NCBI GenBank assembly: GCA_037962975.1
Contig: CM075675.1
Location: forward strand, 3,110,001-3,174,000
From: Clitoria ternatea
Taxonomy: Eukaryota; Streptophyta; Magnoliopsida; Fabales; Fabaceae
Direction: 5' to 3'
DNA: 64,000 nt
The notes beneath the pieces were generated by a model that saw nothing but the letters and a program-made list of their open reading frames with translations, had not been told where the DNA came from and made no database searches. The position numbers and the translations under genes are program-made. Positions 47,401 through 57,734 of this stretch are shown here, one piece after another (positions within the stretch are counted from its first letter, which is position 1; each line of letters starts with the position of its first letter).

Positions 47401-48629
47401 ATTTTACTATGGATGCTTTCCACGTCATCCTGTTCTTCTACGTTCTAGTAAAATCTTTTCTCAGATATTTTCTAAGAATGGGACCCTTCTTGATGTGTTG
47501 TCCCTTTTCATTAAATATCTTATTCCCTTCATTATCATTAAAGAGACGCGTGTCAGAATACTTCTATTCATTCACGTCTCTTCTGCATGAATCATGTATA
47601 TATATAAATAGTTCCATTGCTGGATTAATGGAAGAACTTTTGAAAGTGAGATTATTATCTAAAATCCTCTTATTTCCAATCTTTACTGGAACTATTAAAC
47701 GAGGAAGAACATCAAGTCTTCATTTCCTCTCTTTACGAAGGAAGCTTGGGACTGGTGCAAGATTTGCAATTCCAGTCGGAATTAGTAGGCAGAGACTTGG
47801 TTAAAACTTTTAAAGCTGCTGGAACTCTTTAATTCCAGGTAGGGGGAGCGTACATCTCAAATAGATGGTTTATGAATAGATTTGGGGTGATATTATTATG
47901 ATGCTTATGTGCTGTGTGCAAATTAGTGAGACCCCGATTATATGACATTTATGTTTCATATTTTTCCATTCATATTGATGTGCTGATTATATATATGTAT
48001 ATGATGATGATGAGAGTGGTTTCCATGAACTCTTCATGGGATACTTATGTGATGATTATGTTGATAATTTGATCGATTGATGGCATGAGATGATGTTGAT
48101 ATGAAATTGATGATTGATATTTGTTTGACATATCAATTGTATTCAGACGTACACAGGACTGCAGGGGGCCTGTGTTGCCAGTCCAGATGTGGACGGCCTG
48201 ATGAAGGCATAGACCCTGTGGTGGTTCCTATATACCACGGACGCCTTTGAGTGGAACTCAAGGCCGGCCCGTAGCACTGAGTAGAGGACCGCTATCACTC
48301 TGGGAGTGGTACTCGGTGTTACATTATGGGCGCAGAGCGGTTTGGTACCTGTAAAACAGCCGGATCAGCGAGGAGCTGAATTATGGCTCGGGGAGCCAGT
48401 GTTGCAACACAAAAATAATAATGATCCCATTTTGGTTGATCATGTGTACTGATGTTGATATATATATATATGATTATTGAGATTGATTGAGCATGTGTAT
48501 GCACTGATTTATGTGCTATTGAGAATAACATACTATTATGATGAGTATATGTATATGTCTCGGTTTTGTTTAATGAATGATTTGAGATGAGATTGCGTGA
48601 TCGGTTATGTTTTGTATGTATATAGTTAT

Positions 48630-49433
48630 TGATCCGGTCTGGATACCGGTCCCCAAAGTTATAACGTCAGAATGACTTCATGAGAGGGAAACCGGTGTCA
48701 CAGTTCAGGCAGTGCCACACCGGATATCCGATATCCCTTCATCCGCTCTTATCTCATCAGACGTTCTACTCATTTCCTCTACAACGGATACTTCACTCGT
48801 TATCACCGAACATCTATATAGCCGTTTGTCTTAGAATCACTGTGAGATAAGAGTTCCTTATAACTTATCAGCGAAGATACCCTGCATAGCGGAATATGTC
48901 AATGTCAATTATCTCAGAGAGTAAGTACATGTGTTAGCGAAATATACGAAAAGATGATTATCCCCCATCCTTATCACAGGATCGTACTCTGATAATTGAC
49001 CTACCCCCCTGACACACTCTGAGTACTGAGCCACTTTGATTGACACACTTCACACGCTATCAGAGCCAATGGGCCCACTTGTATCCAACGATTCATTTCC
49101 TACGTTCAACTATAAATAGCTCAATAAAAAACACATGCAAGGTTACGTTGTCCTAACTCACTCTTTACTATTGTATTTCTTGTGTATTCACTGAGTTTAT
49201 ACACTCTTCTGACTTGACCGTTGGAGAATCTTCGCAGGTGGCACCACCTTTCGCCCTCTCTCAATGCGAATCGTTGGTGTGAAGGATCTCCAGGACAACA
49301 AGACCGGTTTCTCCCACTGAGAGGCCGGACTATAACACCGGATACCCACTGTACCGGTGTGCAAACCCTAGAACACCCGCACTCTTGTGGCTGGTCCCAC
49401 ACCGGATCCTAGACCCCGGTTCAGACCAATTCA
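48630..49433 (+). repeat. Tat element 5' LTR
   Basis: This 804-bp LTR starts TGATCCGGTCTG and ends CAGACCAATTCA. A TATA-like tataaata is at 49111, followed by aataaaa and a transcribed tail with the internal aaaccctag stretch. Confidence 0.94.
49111..49118 (+). promoter_or_regulatory. TATA box of the Tat 5' LTR
   Basis: TATAAATA sits in the last 40 % of the LTR, with the same sequence in the 3' LTR at about 60057. This is the usual position for an LTR promoter. Confidence 0.65.
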
Positions 49434-49452
49434 TTGGCACGCCCGGTGGGAC
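49434..49452 (+). promoter_or_regulatory. candidate primer binding site
   Basis: TTGGCACGCCCGGTGGGAC directly follows the LTR. Its position is right for a tRNA primer site, but I cannot name the tRNA. Confidence 0.5.
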
Positions 49453-49496
49453 ACGTTAGAGTTATTCCCATTTTTCGTAGAAGTTTCGTGGTCAGG

Positions 49497-50995
49497 ATGG
49501 AAGGTGATGGACGTGATTCCATTGAGGGTCGTGTGGAGGACGTGACCCACCAGCAGACTGGAAGGAGGCTAGTCTTTGAGTCTCCTGTTACCAACACCTG
49601 AAGGATGGTGCAAGTGTCAACCCTGACCTTCGTGATGAGGTTATCAGACAGCTCAGGGAGGAGTTGGTGGAGTTAAGGCGGGAGAAGAGAGGAGCTGGGG
49701 ACAGGGTAACGTCCCACGCAGAGGAGGCTCACCATGCATCAGTGAGGGAAAGATCTACAACCCTCTAGTACTCTAAAATTCTTACGTATGAGGAGAGAGA
49801 GCAAACCCAAGACTCTGGTGATAGAGTCAGTACTAGGAGAAAGGAGCAGGGTGTGGTAACTTCTGGGACTTACAGACTCAGCGTTCCTTTCTCAAGGAGG
49901 CTCATGAGTATTGTCATCCCAAAACACTTGCAAACGACTCAACCACTGTCGATCGACAAGTATAATGGAGAAACTGACCCTACCAAGCACCTGGATACTT
50001 ATGTGTATGAAGCTATGTACTTGGGAGCTGATGAAGACGTCGTGTGTAGGATGTTCCCAAGAACGTTGATGGAGGAGGCTCTTAGCTGGTTCAAGAGCTT
50101 GCCCTCGGGTTCCATAGACTCTTTGGAGGAAATGGTAGCTGCGTTTGAAAGCCATTTTGTCATCTCCAGGGACATCCCAAGAACATCTCACACTTTGGCC
50201 CAGATAAGGCAAGGAGAGACTGAAACTCTTAAGGAGTTCTTGAAGAGGTTTTACAAGGAGGCTGCTTTGGTTCCCAACCTCACGGAGGCCATACAGCTCC
50301 ATATTGTGGTGGAAACTTTGCAACCTGGATCCGCATTTGCCCTATCTTTGGCGAAAAGCCCCCTAACAACTTTCGAGGAGTTTCAAAAGAAAGCTTCCAA
50401 GTACGTGGGCATAGAAATGCATCTGGAAGCCACAGCAGCTAGAATAAAGCCCCCTGTACCCCCTCAGCAGTCGCGAAGAGAGAAGGAGAGGGTCAGGCCA
50501 GAAAAGCACGTTTTCAGAGAGGACTTCGCAAGCGTCCGACCTCATCAATGAGACAGGCGAGTCTTATCTTTCAGTAACTATGCCCCACTGAACGCCAGAC
50601 ATTCCCAGATCATGAGGGAGGTTGGCTGGCCTACGCTCAACGTTTTTGGTATAAGGAAGCCACCCCCAGTCAAAAGGATTGGTAACCCACGGAAGTATTG
50701 CGCTTTTCATGAACAAACGAGTCATCATACAGACGAGTGCAAGGCATTAAAAAACACTGTGGAGACCCTCATTAGAGAAGGAAAGTTGAAACAGTATTTA
50801 TTCAGGGAGAAGTCTTTGGATGAGCCTAGCAGAATGGACAAAAGGGGGAGAGATCCAGATGATGAGGGTGATAATAGTCGTAACCCAACAAGAAGATTTA
50901 CTGCGGCTGAAAAGCAAAAAGGGGTGGTGATTGATGAAGGAGCCCAGCAGGACAACATGCCTCAGCAGCAGAGGTAGGGCAGGCGCGAGGTGATT
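49497..50995 (+). pseudogene. Tat gag, broken
   Basis: Gag reading starts at the ATG at 49497 and meets a stop after about 34 codons, then continues with a shift and further stops. The best piece (49853-50551, 232 codons) is the retrotransposon Gag domain, with ALSWFKSLPSGSI and FESHFV. The next piece (50612-50977, 121 codons) has KYCAFHEQTSHHTDEC, a zinc-knuckle-like segment, then a charged tail. Compared with an intact Tat gag it has at least three interruptions, so it is probably not translated as one protein. Confidence 0.85.
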
Positions 50996-51126
50996 GAGAT
51001 GATAGCTGGAGGATTCGCAGGAGGAGGAGCATCGATCACAGCCTGAAAAAATCACCACAGGATGATTCTGTCTGTCCAGGGCAAAGCAAGAGATAACCGC
51101 CCTTTCAGGGACGGTGTGGCAGCCCA

Positions 51127-51485
51127 ATGGTGTCATTCACTGACGATGACTTTGGCCCAACGATCCCAGGAGGGGACGACGCGGTGGTGATCATTGCTGT
51201 AATTGCCAACAAAGACGTGAAAAGGATCCTCGTTGACCAGGGAAGTTCTTGCGATGTAATTTTTTATAACTGTTTCAAAAGAATGGGTTTTAATGATGCA
51301 GATCTACAGCCTTACACGTAAGAGCTCACAACGTTTAATGGGGCCAAGCAACCCACTAAGAGGTACCTCGACACTCTGATTTCTTTTGAAGGAGAGCCCG
51401 GCGCGAGGACGGTTAAGTCGAGAATTCTGGTGATCGATGTGGAATCCCCTACAATGGGATTATAGGTCGTCCTACCCTGAATGCA
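51127..51485 (+). pseudogene. Tat aspartic protease, broken
   Basis: The frame at 51127-51321 contains KRILVDQGSSCDVIFYN, the protease active-site segment. The usual D-T/S-G reads D-Q-G here. Similar DQGSS text is, from memory, common in legume Tat elements, so it may be a lineage variant. The frame then stops at 51319, and the reading before pol needs a shift at about 51462. The protease is therefore separated from pol. Confidence 0.75.
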
Positions 51486-54400
51486 ATGGAAGCAATTGTG
51501 TCCACACCTCACCTCCTGATCAAATTCATTGATAAGGATAACGGTGTGTCTTCCCTCCGCGGTGATCAGGAAATGGCTCGGTACTGTTACAACCTGAGCC
51601 TCAACATGGTTAAATTGGAAGCATTCAATAAGAAGAGGAAGCTGAACGACGGAGGAACGACGGCTGGGTCTGTCAGTCTGATTGATTTGGACCCCAGAGC
51701 GGAATATAAAATTGACCCTCTCAACCCTTCAAAGCCCACGCCGGATGGTGGTTCCAGGGACGTCGTATTAGGGGATTCCCCAGAAAAAGTCACGCGCATT
51801 AATGATAATCTGGAGGCAGGCATGGAGCAGCGTTTGTTAACTCTCTTGCAGGAATTTAAGGACCTTTTTGCATGGACTGCAGCAGACATGCCTGGGATGG
51901 ACCCTGATTTTTGTTGTCATAAACTCGTTGTGTACCTTGAAACTAGACCGGTGGCCCAGAAGAAGAGGAGGTTGGGACCGGAGAAGCAAAAGGCAGCGTG
52001 TGAACAGACTGAGGAATTGTTGAAAGCTAGTTTTATAAAGGAGATCCGTTACTCATCTTGGCTTTCCAACGTTGTTATGGTGCAGAAAGCCAACAGCAAG
52101 TGGAGGATGTGCACAGATTATATGGACCTCAACCGGTGTTGCCCCAAGGATCCGTATCCTCTCCCAAATATTGATCGTATGGTGGACGATTCCTCTGGTT
52201 ATCAGTACCTCAGTTTCATGGATGCTTATTCAGGGTACAACCAGATTCCGATGTGGGAGGGAGATCAAGAGAAGACGGCATTTGTCAATGACCGCGGTGT
52301 TTTCTGCTACACCGTCATGCCATTTGGGTTGAAGAACGCCGGCGCTACCTACCAGCGCATGATCAATAAAGTGTTCGAGGGAATGCACACTAAGCTGGTA
52401 GAAGTATACATCGATGATATTATCGCAAAGACTCTTGCTGGAGGAGATCACATTGAAGACTTGCGCCAAGTTTTTACTCGATTGCGACAGTACAACATGA
52501 GGCTAAACCCATTGAAGTGTACTTTTGCAGTCCCAGCTGGGAAGTTTCTGGGTTTCATGTTGACCCAACGGGGTATCGAGGCCAACCCTGGGAAATGTCA
52601 AGCAATTCTGGGCATGCAGAGTCCTAAGAATCTGAGGGAAGTCCAATCGTTGAATGGGAAGGTGGCCGCTCTAGCTCGATTCATGCCCAAGATGGCGCAC
52701 AGATCCCTTCCCCTGTATAAGGCACTGAAGAAGCACAAGAGTTTTGAATGGGGAGAAGAGCAGGAGCAAGCTTTTCAGCAGCTCAAGGCCGTACTTTCAA
52801 GTCCACCAATATTGGTGAAGCCTGACCCTGGTGAGAATCTGATCTTATACTTGACAATTTCTGATGAGGCCCTGGGCGTAGCTCTAGTTAAAGAAACCCC
52901 AGAGGGCCAGAGACTGGTGTATTTTACCAGTAAGACGTTCCAGGGGGCAGAAGGAAGGTATCAGAAGATAGAGAAGGCCGCCCTAGCAGTGGTGTGGGCT
53001 TCACGACCGTTGAGGCCTTATTTTCATGCGCACCCAATACTGGTGAGAATGGATCTGCCCTTCCGTTCAGTGCTTAGCAAACCGGATCTTGCTGGAAGAA
53101 TGATTAAGTGGTCCATCGAGCTGTCTAAATTCAAAATTTCTTATGAGCCTCGAGGCGCCATCAAAGCTCAAGTACTGGCAGATTTTGTAGTGGAGATGAC
53201 GGGGTCGGATCCAGCCATACCGCGGGCACATTGGACCATTTATGTGGATGGATCGTCGAATAGTAAAGGCTGTGGAGCAGGCGTTGTGGTGGAAAGTGAT
53301 GATGGTGTGCACTTAGAGATTTCCCTCCGGTTTAACTTCAAGACTTCCAATAATCAAGCTGAATATGAAGCATGTTTGGCCGGTCTCCGAGTGGCGATTG
53401 ACATCGGAGCGTCAGCAATTACACTATGCAGCGATTCACAGCTGGTGATTTCGCAAATCCAGGGGGAATATCAGGTTAGGGAGCCACAACTTCAACTTTA
53501 TTTGAATTGTGTGAATGAATTGAAGGGGAGATTCGACGTTCTAGAGTTCAAGCATGTTCCAAGAGAGGAAAATACCAGAGCGGATATCTTGTCAAGGCTC
53601 GCAAGTACCAAGCAGCCTGGTAGCACAACAACGGTGGTTCAAAGTACTCTGACATCACCTAGCATCCCTCTGTTCCCTTCTCTGAATGCTATAATGGTGA
53701 ACTATCCTGATGAGAACTCTTGGGTCATACCCTATATCCGCTATCTGGTAGATGGACAACTCCCCACTGATAAGAAGGAGAGGAGACGAGTAAAAAAGGA
53801 GCTGCCCTACTTCACCATGGTTGACGGTATTCTCTACAAGAGAGGATTCTCTGTCCCATACCTCCTGTGTTTGAGAGAAGACGAAGTGCAAGCAGTGTTG
53901 GAGGAGGTGCACGGGGGGCAATGTGGGCACCACGCTGGGGGTCGAAGCTTAATGAGAAAGGTCCTCAGGGCTGGATATTGGTGGCCCACGGTGAAGCAAG
54001 ACTCGGCAGACTTTGTGAGGAAGTGTGATGCTTGTCAAAGATTCTCCAATCTCCATCACACGCCGGCCCAAGAACTTTCTTCATCTGCTATGCCCTGGCC
54101 GTTCTACCAATGGGGACTCGATATCCTGGGTCCGTTTCCCACTACTCTAGGAGGCATCAAATATCTGATTGTGGGGGTAGACTACTTCACCAAGTGGATC
54201 GAGGCCGAACCGGTAGTGCATATTACTTCTGCACGGACAAGGCGTTTCGTGTATGAAAACATCATAGCTCGATTCGGTGTACCAGGGCGGATTGTGACTG
54301 ACAACGACACCCAGTTTACAGATAAGAAGTTCACTGACTTGCTCGAAGGACTGGGGATAGTCCAAATATTTTCATCCGTGGAGCACCCCCAAACGAATGG

Positions 54401-54956
54401 CCAAGCCGAAGTGGCCAATCGAGAGGTGCTGAAGGGGTTGAAGAAGCGTCTTGGAGAAGCGAAGGGAGGTTGGACTGATCAACTATGCCATGTTCTATGG
54501 GCATACCATACTACACTGCACTCCTCCACTAATGAATCCCCATACCGGTTGACCTATGGGGTTGAGGCAATGATCCCAGTTGAGTTACAGACCAGATCGG
54601 CTCGAGTAGAATACTTCTCAGCTGAGGACAATAATGCCAATCTGGCATCAGAGCTGGACGTTCTCCACGAGTTAAGGGAAGGAGCTTTTGTTAGAGACCA
54701 GGCAATAAAGGCGAAGGCGGCCCTCCGGTATAACAAGCGTGTCCAGTACAGAGCGTTCAACACTGGAGATCTTGTTTTGAGGAAGGCAAGTGTGGGGAAT
54801 AAATTTGCGCATCAAGGAAAATTGGCGCTAACTTGGGAAGGCCCCTATAGAGTTTCTGAGGTGACTGGAAAAGGATCATACCGGCTGGAGGAACTTGATG
54901 GGACTCAAATCCGTAACAAATGGAACACCCAGAACATACGCGTTTATTACAGCTAG
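51486..54956 (+). CDS. Tat-lineage pol: reverse transcriptase, two RNase H domains, integrase
   Basis: An open frame of 1156 codons. Reverse transcriptase has YIDDII (about 308). RNase H of the retrotransposon type follows (about 455-575). A second, archaeal-type RNase H follows with its acidic residues in YVDGSS (about 585), NQAEYEA, CSDSQL and NTRADILSRL. Two RNase H domains are typical of the Tat lineage. Integrase shows HHCC (about 808-850), WGLDILGPFP, VTDNDTQF and NGQAEVANREV. The C terminus has WEGPYRV (GPY/F-like) and no chromodomain. The ATG at 51486 is only the first in frame, since the preceding protease frame is broken, so this pol probably has no natural start. Domains are complete, yet activity is unlikely without gag-protease. 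Confidence 0.93.
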   Translation: MEAIVSTPHLLIKFIDKDNGVSSLRGDQEMARYCYNLSLNMVKLEAFNKKRKLNDGGTTAGSVSLIDLDPRAEYKIDPLNPSKPTPDGGSRDVVLGDSPEKVTRINDNLEAGMEQRLLTLLQEFKDLFAWTAADMPGMDPDFCCHKLVVYLETRPVAQKKRRLGPEKQKAACEQTEELLKASFIKEIRYSSWLSNVVMVQKANSKWRMCTDYMDLNRCCPKDPYPLPNIDRMVDDSSGYQYLSFMDAYSGYNQIPMWEGDQEKTAFVNDRGVFCYTVMPFGLKNAGATYQRMINKVFEGMHTKLVEVYIDDIIAKTLAGGDHIEDLRQVFTRLRQYNMRLNPLKCTFAVPAGKFLGFMLTQRGIEANPGKCQAILGMQSPKNLREVQSLNGKVAALARFMPKMAHRSLPLYKALKKHKSFEWGEEQEQAFQQLKAVLSSPPILVKPDPGENLILYLTISDEALGVALVKETPEGQRLVYFTSKTFQGAEGRYQKIEKAALAVVWASRPLRPYFHAHPILVRMDLPFRSVLSKPDLAGRMIKWSIELSKFKISYEPRGAIKAQVLADFVVEMTGSDPAIPRAHWTIYVDGSSNSKGCGAGVVVESDDGVHLEISLRFNFKTSNNQAEYEACLAGLRVAIDIGASAITLCSDSQLVISQIQGEYQVREPQLQLYLNCVNELKGRFDVLEFKHVPREENTRADILSRLASTKQPGSTTTVVQSTLTSPSIPLFPSLNAIMVNYPDENSWVIPYIRYLVDGQLPTDKKERRRVKKELPYFTMVDGILYKRGFSVPYLLCLREDEVQAVLEEVHGGQCGHHAGGRSLMRKVLRAGYWWPTVKQDSADFVRKCDACQRFSNLHHTPAQELSSSAMPWPFYQWGLDILGPFPTTLGGIKYLIVGVDYFTKWIEAEPVVHITSARTRRFVYENIIARFGVPGRIVTDNDTQFTDKKFTDLLEGLGIVQIFSSVEHPQTNGQAEVANREVLKGLKKRLGEAKGGWTDQLCHVLWAYHTTLHSSTNESPYRLTYGVEAMIPVELQTRSARVEYFSAEDNNANLASELDVLHELREGAFVRDQAIKAKAALRYNKRVQYRAFNTGDLVLRKASVGNKFAHQGKLALTWEGPYRVSEVTGKGSYRLEELDGTQIRNKWNTQNIRVYYS

Positions 54957-55160
54957 TTGGTAAGACGGCATGTACTCTTTTTCCTTACTTGAGTTTTTTC
55001 CCATTGGGTTTTCTCAAGAAGGTTTTAACGAGGCATGACCCCAACTACGCTTTCTTTGTAATGTACTTTCAATCTTAATGAGAATGCAATTCAATAACTC
55101 TATCACTCTCACTTTTCTTGTATGTTGTGATTTATAGCTATAGTCTATTACGCGTATTCC

Positions 55161-55435
55161 CCAGGACGGATGATCTCGATCACCTGTTCTGTGATTTGAC
55201 GATACGACTCCTGGCGTGGACAATTCCCATCATTATCCTTATGATGGAAGTCTTTAAAGATTCAATCCGTACTCTTACGATTGAGATGAAGCTCCCTCAG
55301 GACGGATGATCTCAATCATAAAACTTGTGTTTTGACGATGTAACTCCTTGAGGGACGAGTGAAGACCCTCAGGACGGATGATCTCAATCACCAAATTCTG
55401 TGTATTGACAATGTAACTCCTCGAGAGGGACATGG
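55161..55435. repeat. three imperfect copies of an AGGACGGATGATCTC unit
   Basis: The phrase (c)aggacggatgatctc(g/a)atcac recurs at about 55163, 55299 and 55371, each followed by a ttgacgatgtaactcct-like phrase. Spacing is uneven (about 136 then 72). It lies in the untranslated region after pol. Confidence 0.8.
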
Positions 55436-55672
55436 GTTGTAGGGCTGGTCCTTTTTCAAGGCCACAAACCGAACCCCATTCGAATACAACATGGGTTGTA
55501 GGACTGGTCCTTTTTCAAGGCCACAAACCGAACCCCATTCGAATACAACATGGGTTGTAGGGCTGGTCCTTTCTCAAGGCCACAAACCGAACCCCATTCG
55601 AATACAACGTGGGTTGTAGGGCTGGTCCTTTCGCAAGGCCACAAACCGAACCCCACCTGAAGACTTGAGTTG
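55431..55672. repeat. 59-bp tandem repeat, four copies and a degenerate fifth
   Basis: Units begin catgggttgtagggctggtc at 55431, 55490, 55549 and 55608, spaced 59, 59 and 59, and a partial fifth begins near 55663. Since 59 is not a multiple of three, this is not coding. Tandem repeats in the 3' region are known in Tat/Ogre elements and can seed satellite DNA. Confidence 0.95.
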
Positions 55673-56197
55673 TAGGATCGAACCGAACCTCAAGAGAAAG
55701 GGTAAAACTTAACCTTTTTCAAGGCTGTACCGAACTCCAAATTTAATTTCTGTTCTCATCTCCGAAGCCTTCATCACAGGGCGGCTAAACGCAAATATGG
55801 CCGTTCTATATTTTCGAGATCGGGTGAGTCTTTCCTAATCTCTAAGAGGTTAAAGGTAACACTTTACAACGAAATTTCCCTTCCCGAACTATTCATACTT
55901 GGGGACAGGGCACACTTTAACTTGTTTGTTGTTTGTCTGCTACGATTTATATTATCTTAATCCGGTATGATTAATATGCTTTAAACAGCAATGTAGCCAC
56001 ATAGAGCGGATTTACAAAGCATCGAAAAGAATTAGCATTGTGTATACCACTAAGTTATCTAACAATCACATACTTGACACAAGCAGTTGAAGAGAAGTAA
56101 AAGTAAATTTTATTTCTAGAAATAAGAAATCATGCAGGTCTCAAAGTAGTTAAAGCTGGAGCTGATCCCAGTACACAGCTATAAATGAAAGTATAAA
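55673..56197. other. Tat 3' non-coding spacer
   Basis: This lies between the 59-bp repeats and the antisense gene. No frame of note or motif is recognised. It should include the 3' UTR of the antisense gene. Confidence 0.5.
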
Positions 56198-57641
56198 TTA
56201 AGGAGCAGGTGGTTGATTCTTCGAAGCGGGCACTTCCGTCCTCTCCCTTTCGGTCCTTTCAGTCTGAGCCCTATCCGCTCCGGCCTCTGCTCCAGTTTGA
56301 GCACCTCCTTGCGTCTCAGCTTCAGGGCCAGGAGTAGACAGTGTTGGCTCCATACTTTGACCCTCCGGAAGTGGAGGCAGTTCATAAAGAGCCTCGCGAG
56401 GATCCTGGTGCGAGCCGTCCTTCTTCACTTCGACAAGTTTTCCCCCATGAAATTCATAGAACGGGTCCAACCCGTACAAGTTAAGCCTCACATCGGGGTT
56501 GCGATAAAAAACTTGACGAAGTGCCAGGCCGAAGGATTCGTAGGCCACATTTTTGTATATCTCCAAGGCTTTGGCAGCCTTGACCTTAGCAGCAGACAAT
56601 TTCTTCTGAAGCTTGGCAAAATCCTCCTCCGACGGCCCAGTGCTCGTACTCCCCTTCCTCAGCTCTTCAATTTGGGCCTGCATCTCCTTCCGAAGGATCT
56701 CCCACTCTCCAAGACTTTTGCTGTGTCTGTCCTCCATTATTTTGAGATCGTCAGCAAGCTTGGCCGATCTCTTCTTCTCCAATTGTAGCTCTTCTTCAAG
56801 GAGGGGAATGGACTTATTTTGCTGTTGAAGATCAGGAACCTGCCGCTCTAAAGCTTTGTTGGCAAAATGAAGTTGGCTTATTTCTTCTGTCTTCTTCTGA
56901 AGTGTTTCCTTGGCCTTCTTCAGTTCAGCCTCCACACCTCTGTGAATCTCAGTTTGTTTGGCTGCCCATTTTTCCTTCACAGTGAGTTTGGTTTCAAGCT
57001 TTTCAACCTGCTCTATATAATCCGCCTTTTCGCTCAAGGATTCAAGGAGGCCGGACAGCTCGTCCAGCTGCCAGTGGCCGGCCTTACAAGCACCTCGAAC
57101 TTCAGCAGCATCGAGCGAGGGGCGGAGGCAATACCTAGCCTTTGGAAGAGTGGGGGGCATGGACCCCTGAAACCATAAGTATGGCGAAAGAAAGGAATCG
57201 CGAGGAGGGTCAAACGCTGGAGGAGGACCGCTCTCAGAGTCCGGCCCAGAAGTGGTTTGTGAAGCAGGGGCAGAAGAGTCAAGGACGGGCTTCTTCCCCT
57301 TGTCTTTTGTCAGCCAGTCTCCTCCAGCGTCCTCTGACGTTTCTTCGAGGGGTCACCAGAGGGAGGTTTCTCTAGGTTTGCCGTCTTGACCAGGTGCCTC
57401 TTCTTCTTCTTCTTTTCTGGGATGACTTCCTCATCGCCCTACCCAGTGGCCTCTGTTTGTTTCTCTGTTTCTTCCTCATCTAGGAGAGGAACCTCAGCTC
57501 CCACTGCAGAAGTCAGAGGAATGGTTGGAGCTTTAGTGGCGTTCCTCTTCGCTTAAATCTCATTCTCCTCGGAGGAGGAGTCATCATCAGCCATCATGGT
57601 CCTTAGAGACAACATCTCCGGGCAGGCTTTTTCGATTTGTT
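56198..57641 (-). pseudogene. antisense accessory gene, second exon with coiled coil
   Basis: It follows exon 1 across a probable 93-bp GT-AG intron (57642-57734). Near the start the frame has a TAA (about 57553), a TAG and then a shift near 57320, after Ser/Glu-rich and Lys-rich text (EKKKKKRHL). From about 57300 an open stretch leads to the 320-codon frame at 57160-56198. That frame has a long heptad-like coiled coil (about 45-220, LETKLTVKEKW, LEEELQLEKKR), then a globular part (YRNPDVRLNLYGLDPFYEF) and a Pro/Glu/Thr-rich tail. I know no function. The coiled coil suggests self-association, perhaps with gag or RNA, which is speculation. Confidence 0.7.
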
Positions 57642-57734
57642 CTGCAAAACAAGAAAAATTAAGTTAACACATGAGAAGAGAGTAATCAGAACGGAATGAA
57701 TGCATAGCATAAATACAGTAAGAGCAGATATTAC

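Noticed and set aside
46946..47428. 160-codon minus frame
   Set aside because: Lies in the degenerate CCGAGTGAA repeats of a solo LTR.
47409..47804. 131-codon plus frame in the solo LTR
   Set aside because: No domain is seen, and it overlaps the LTR's probable promoter region.
49121..49402. 93-codon minus frame, repeated at 60067-60348
   Set aside because: The same frame occurs in both Tat LTRs. It is an LTR shadow without a known domain.
55456..55656. 66-codon minus frame over the 59-bp repeats
   Set aside because: The unit length is not a multiple of three, so the frame changes between units. It is repeat-derived.
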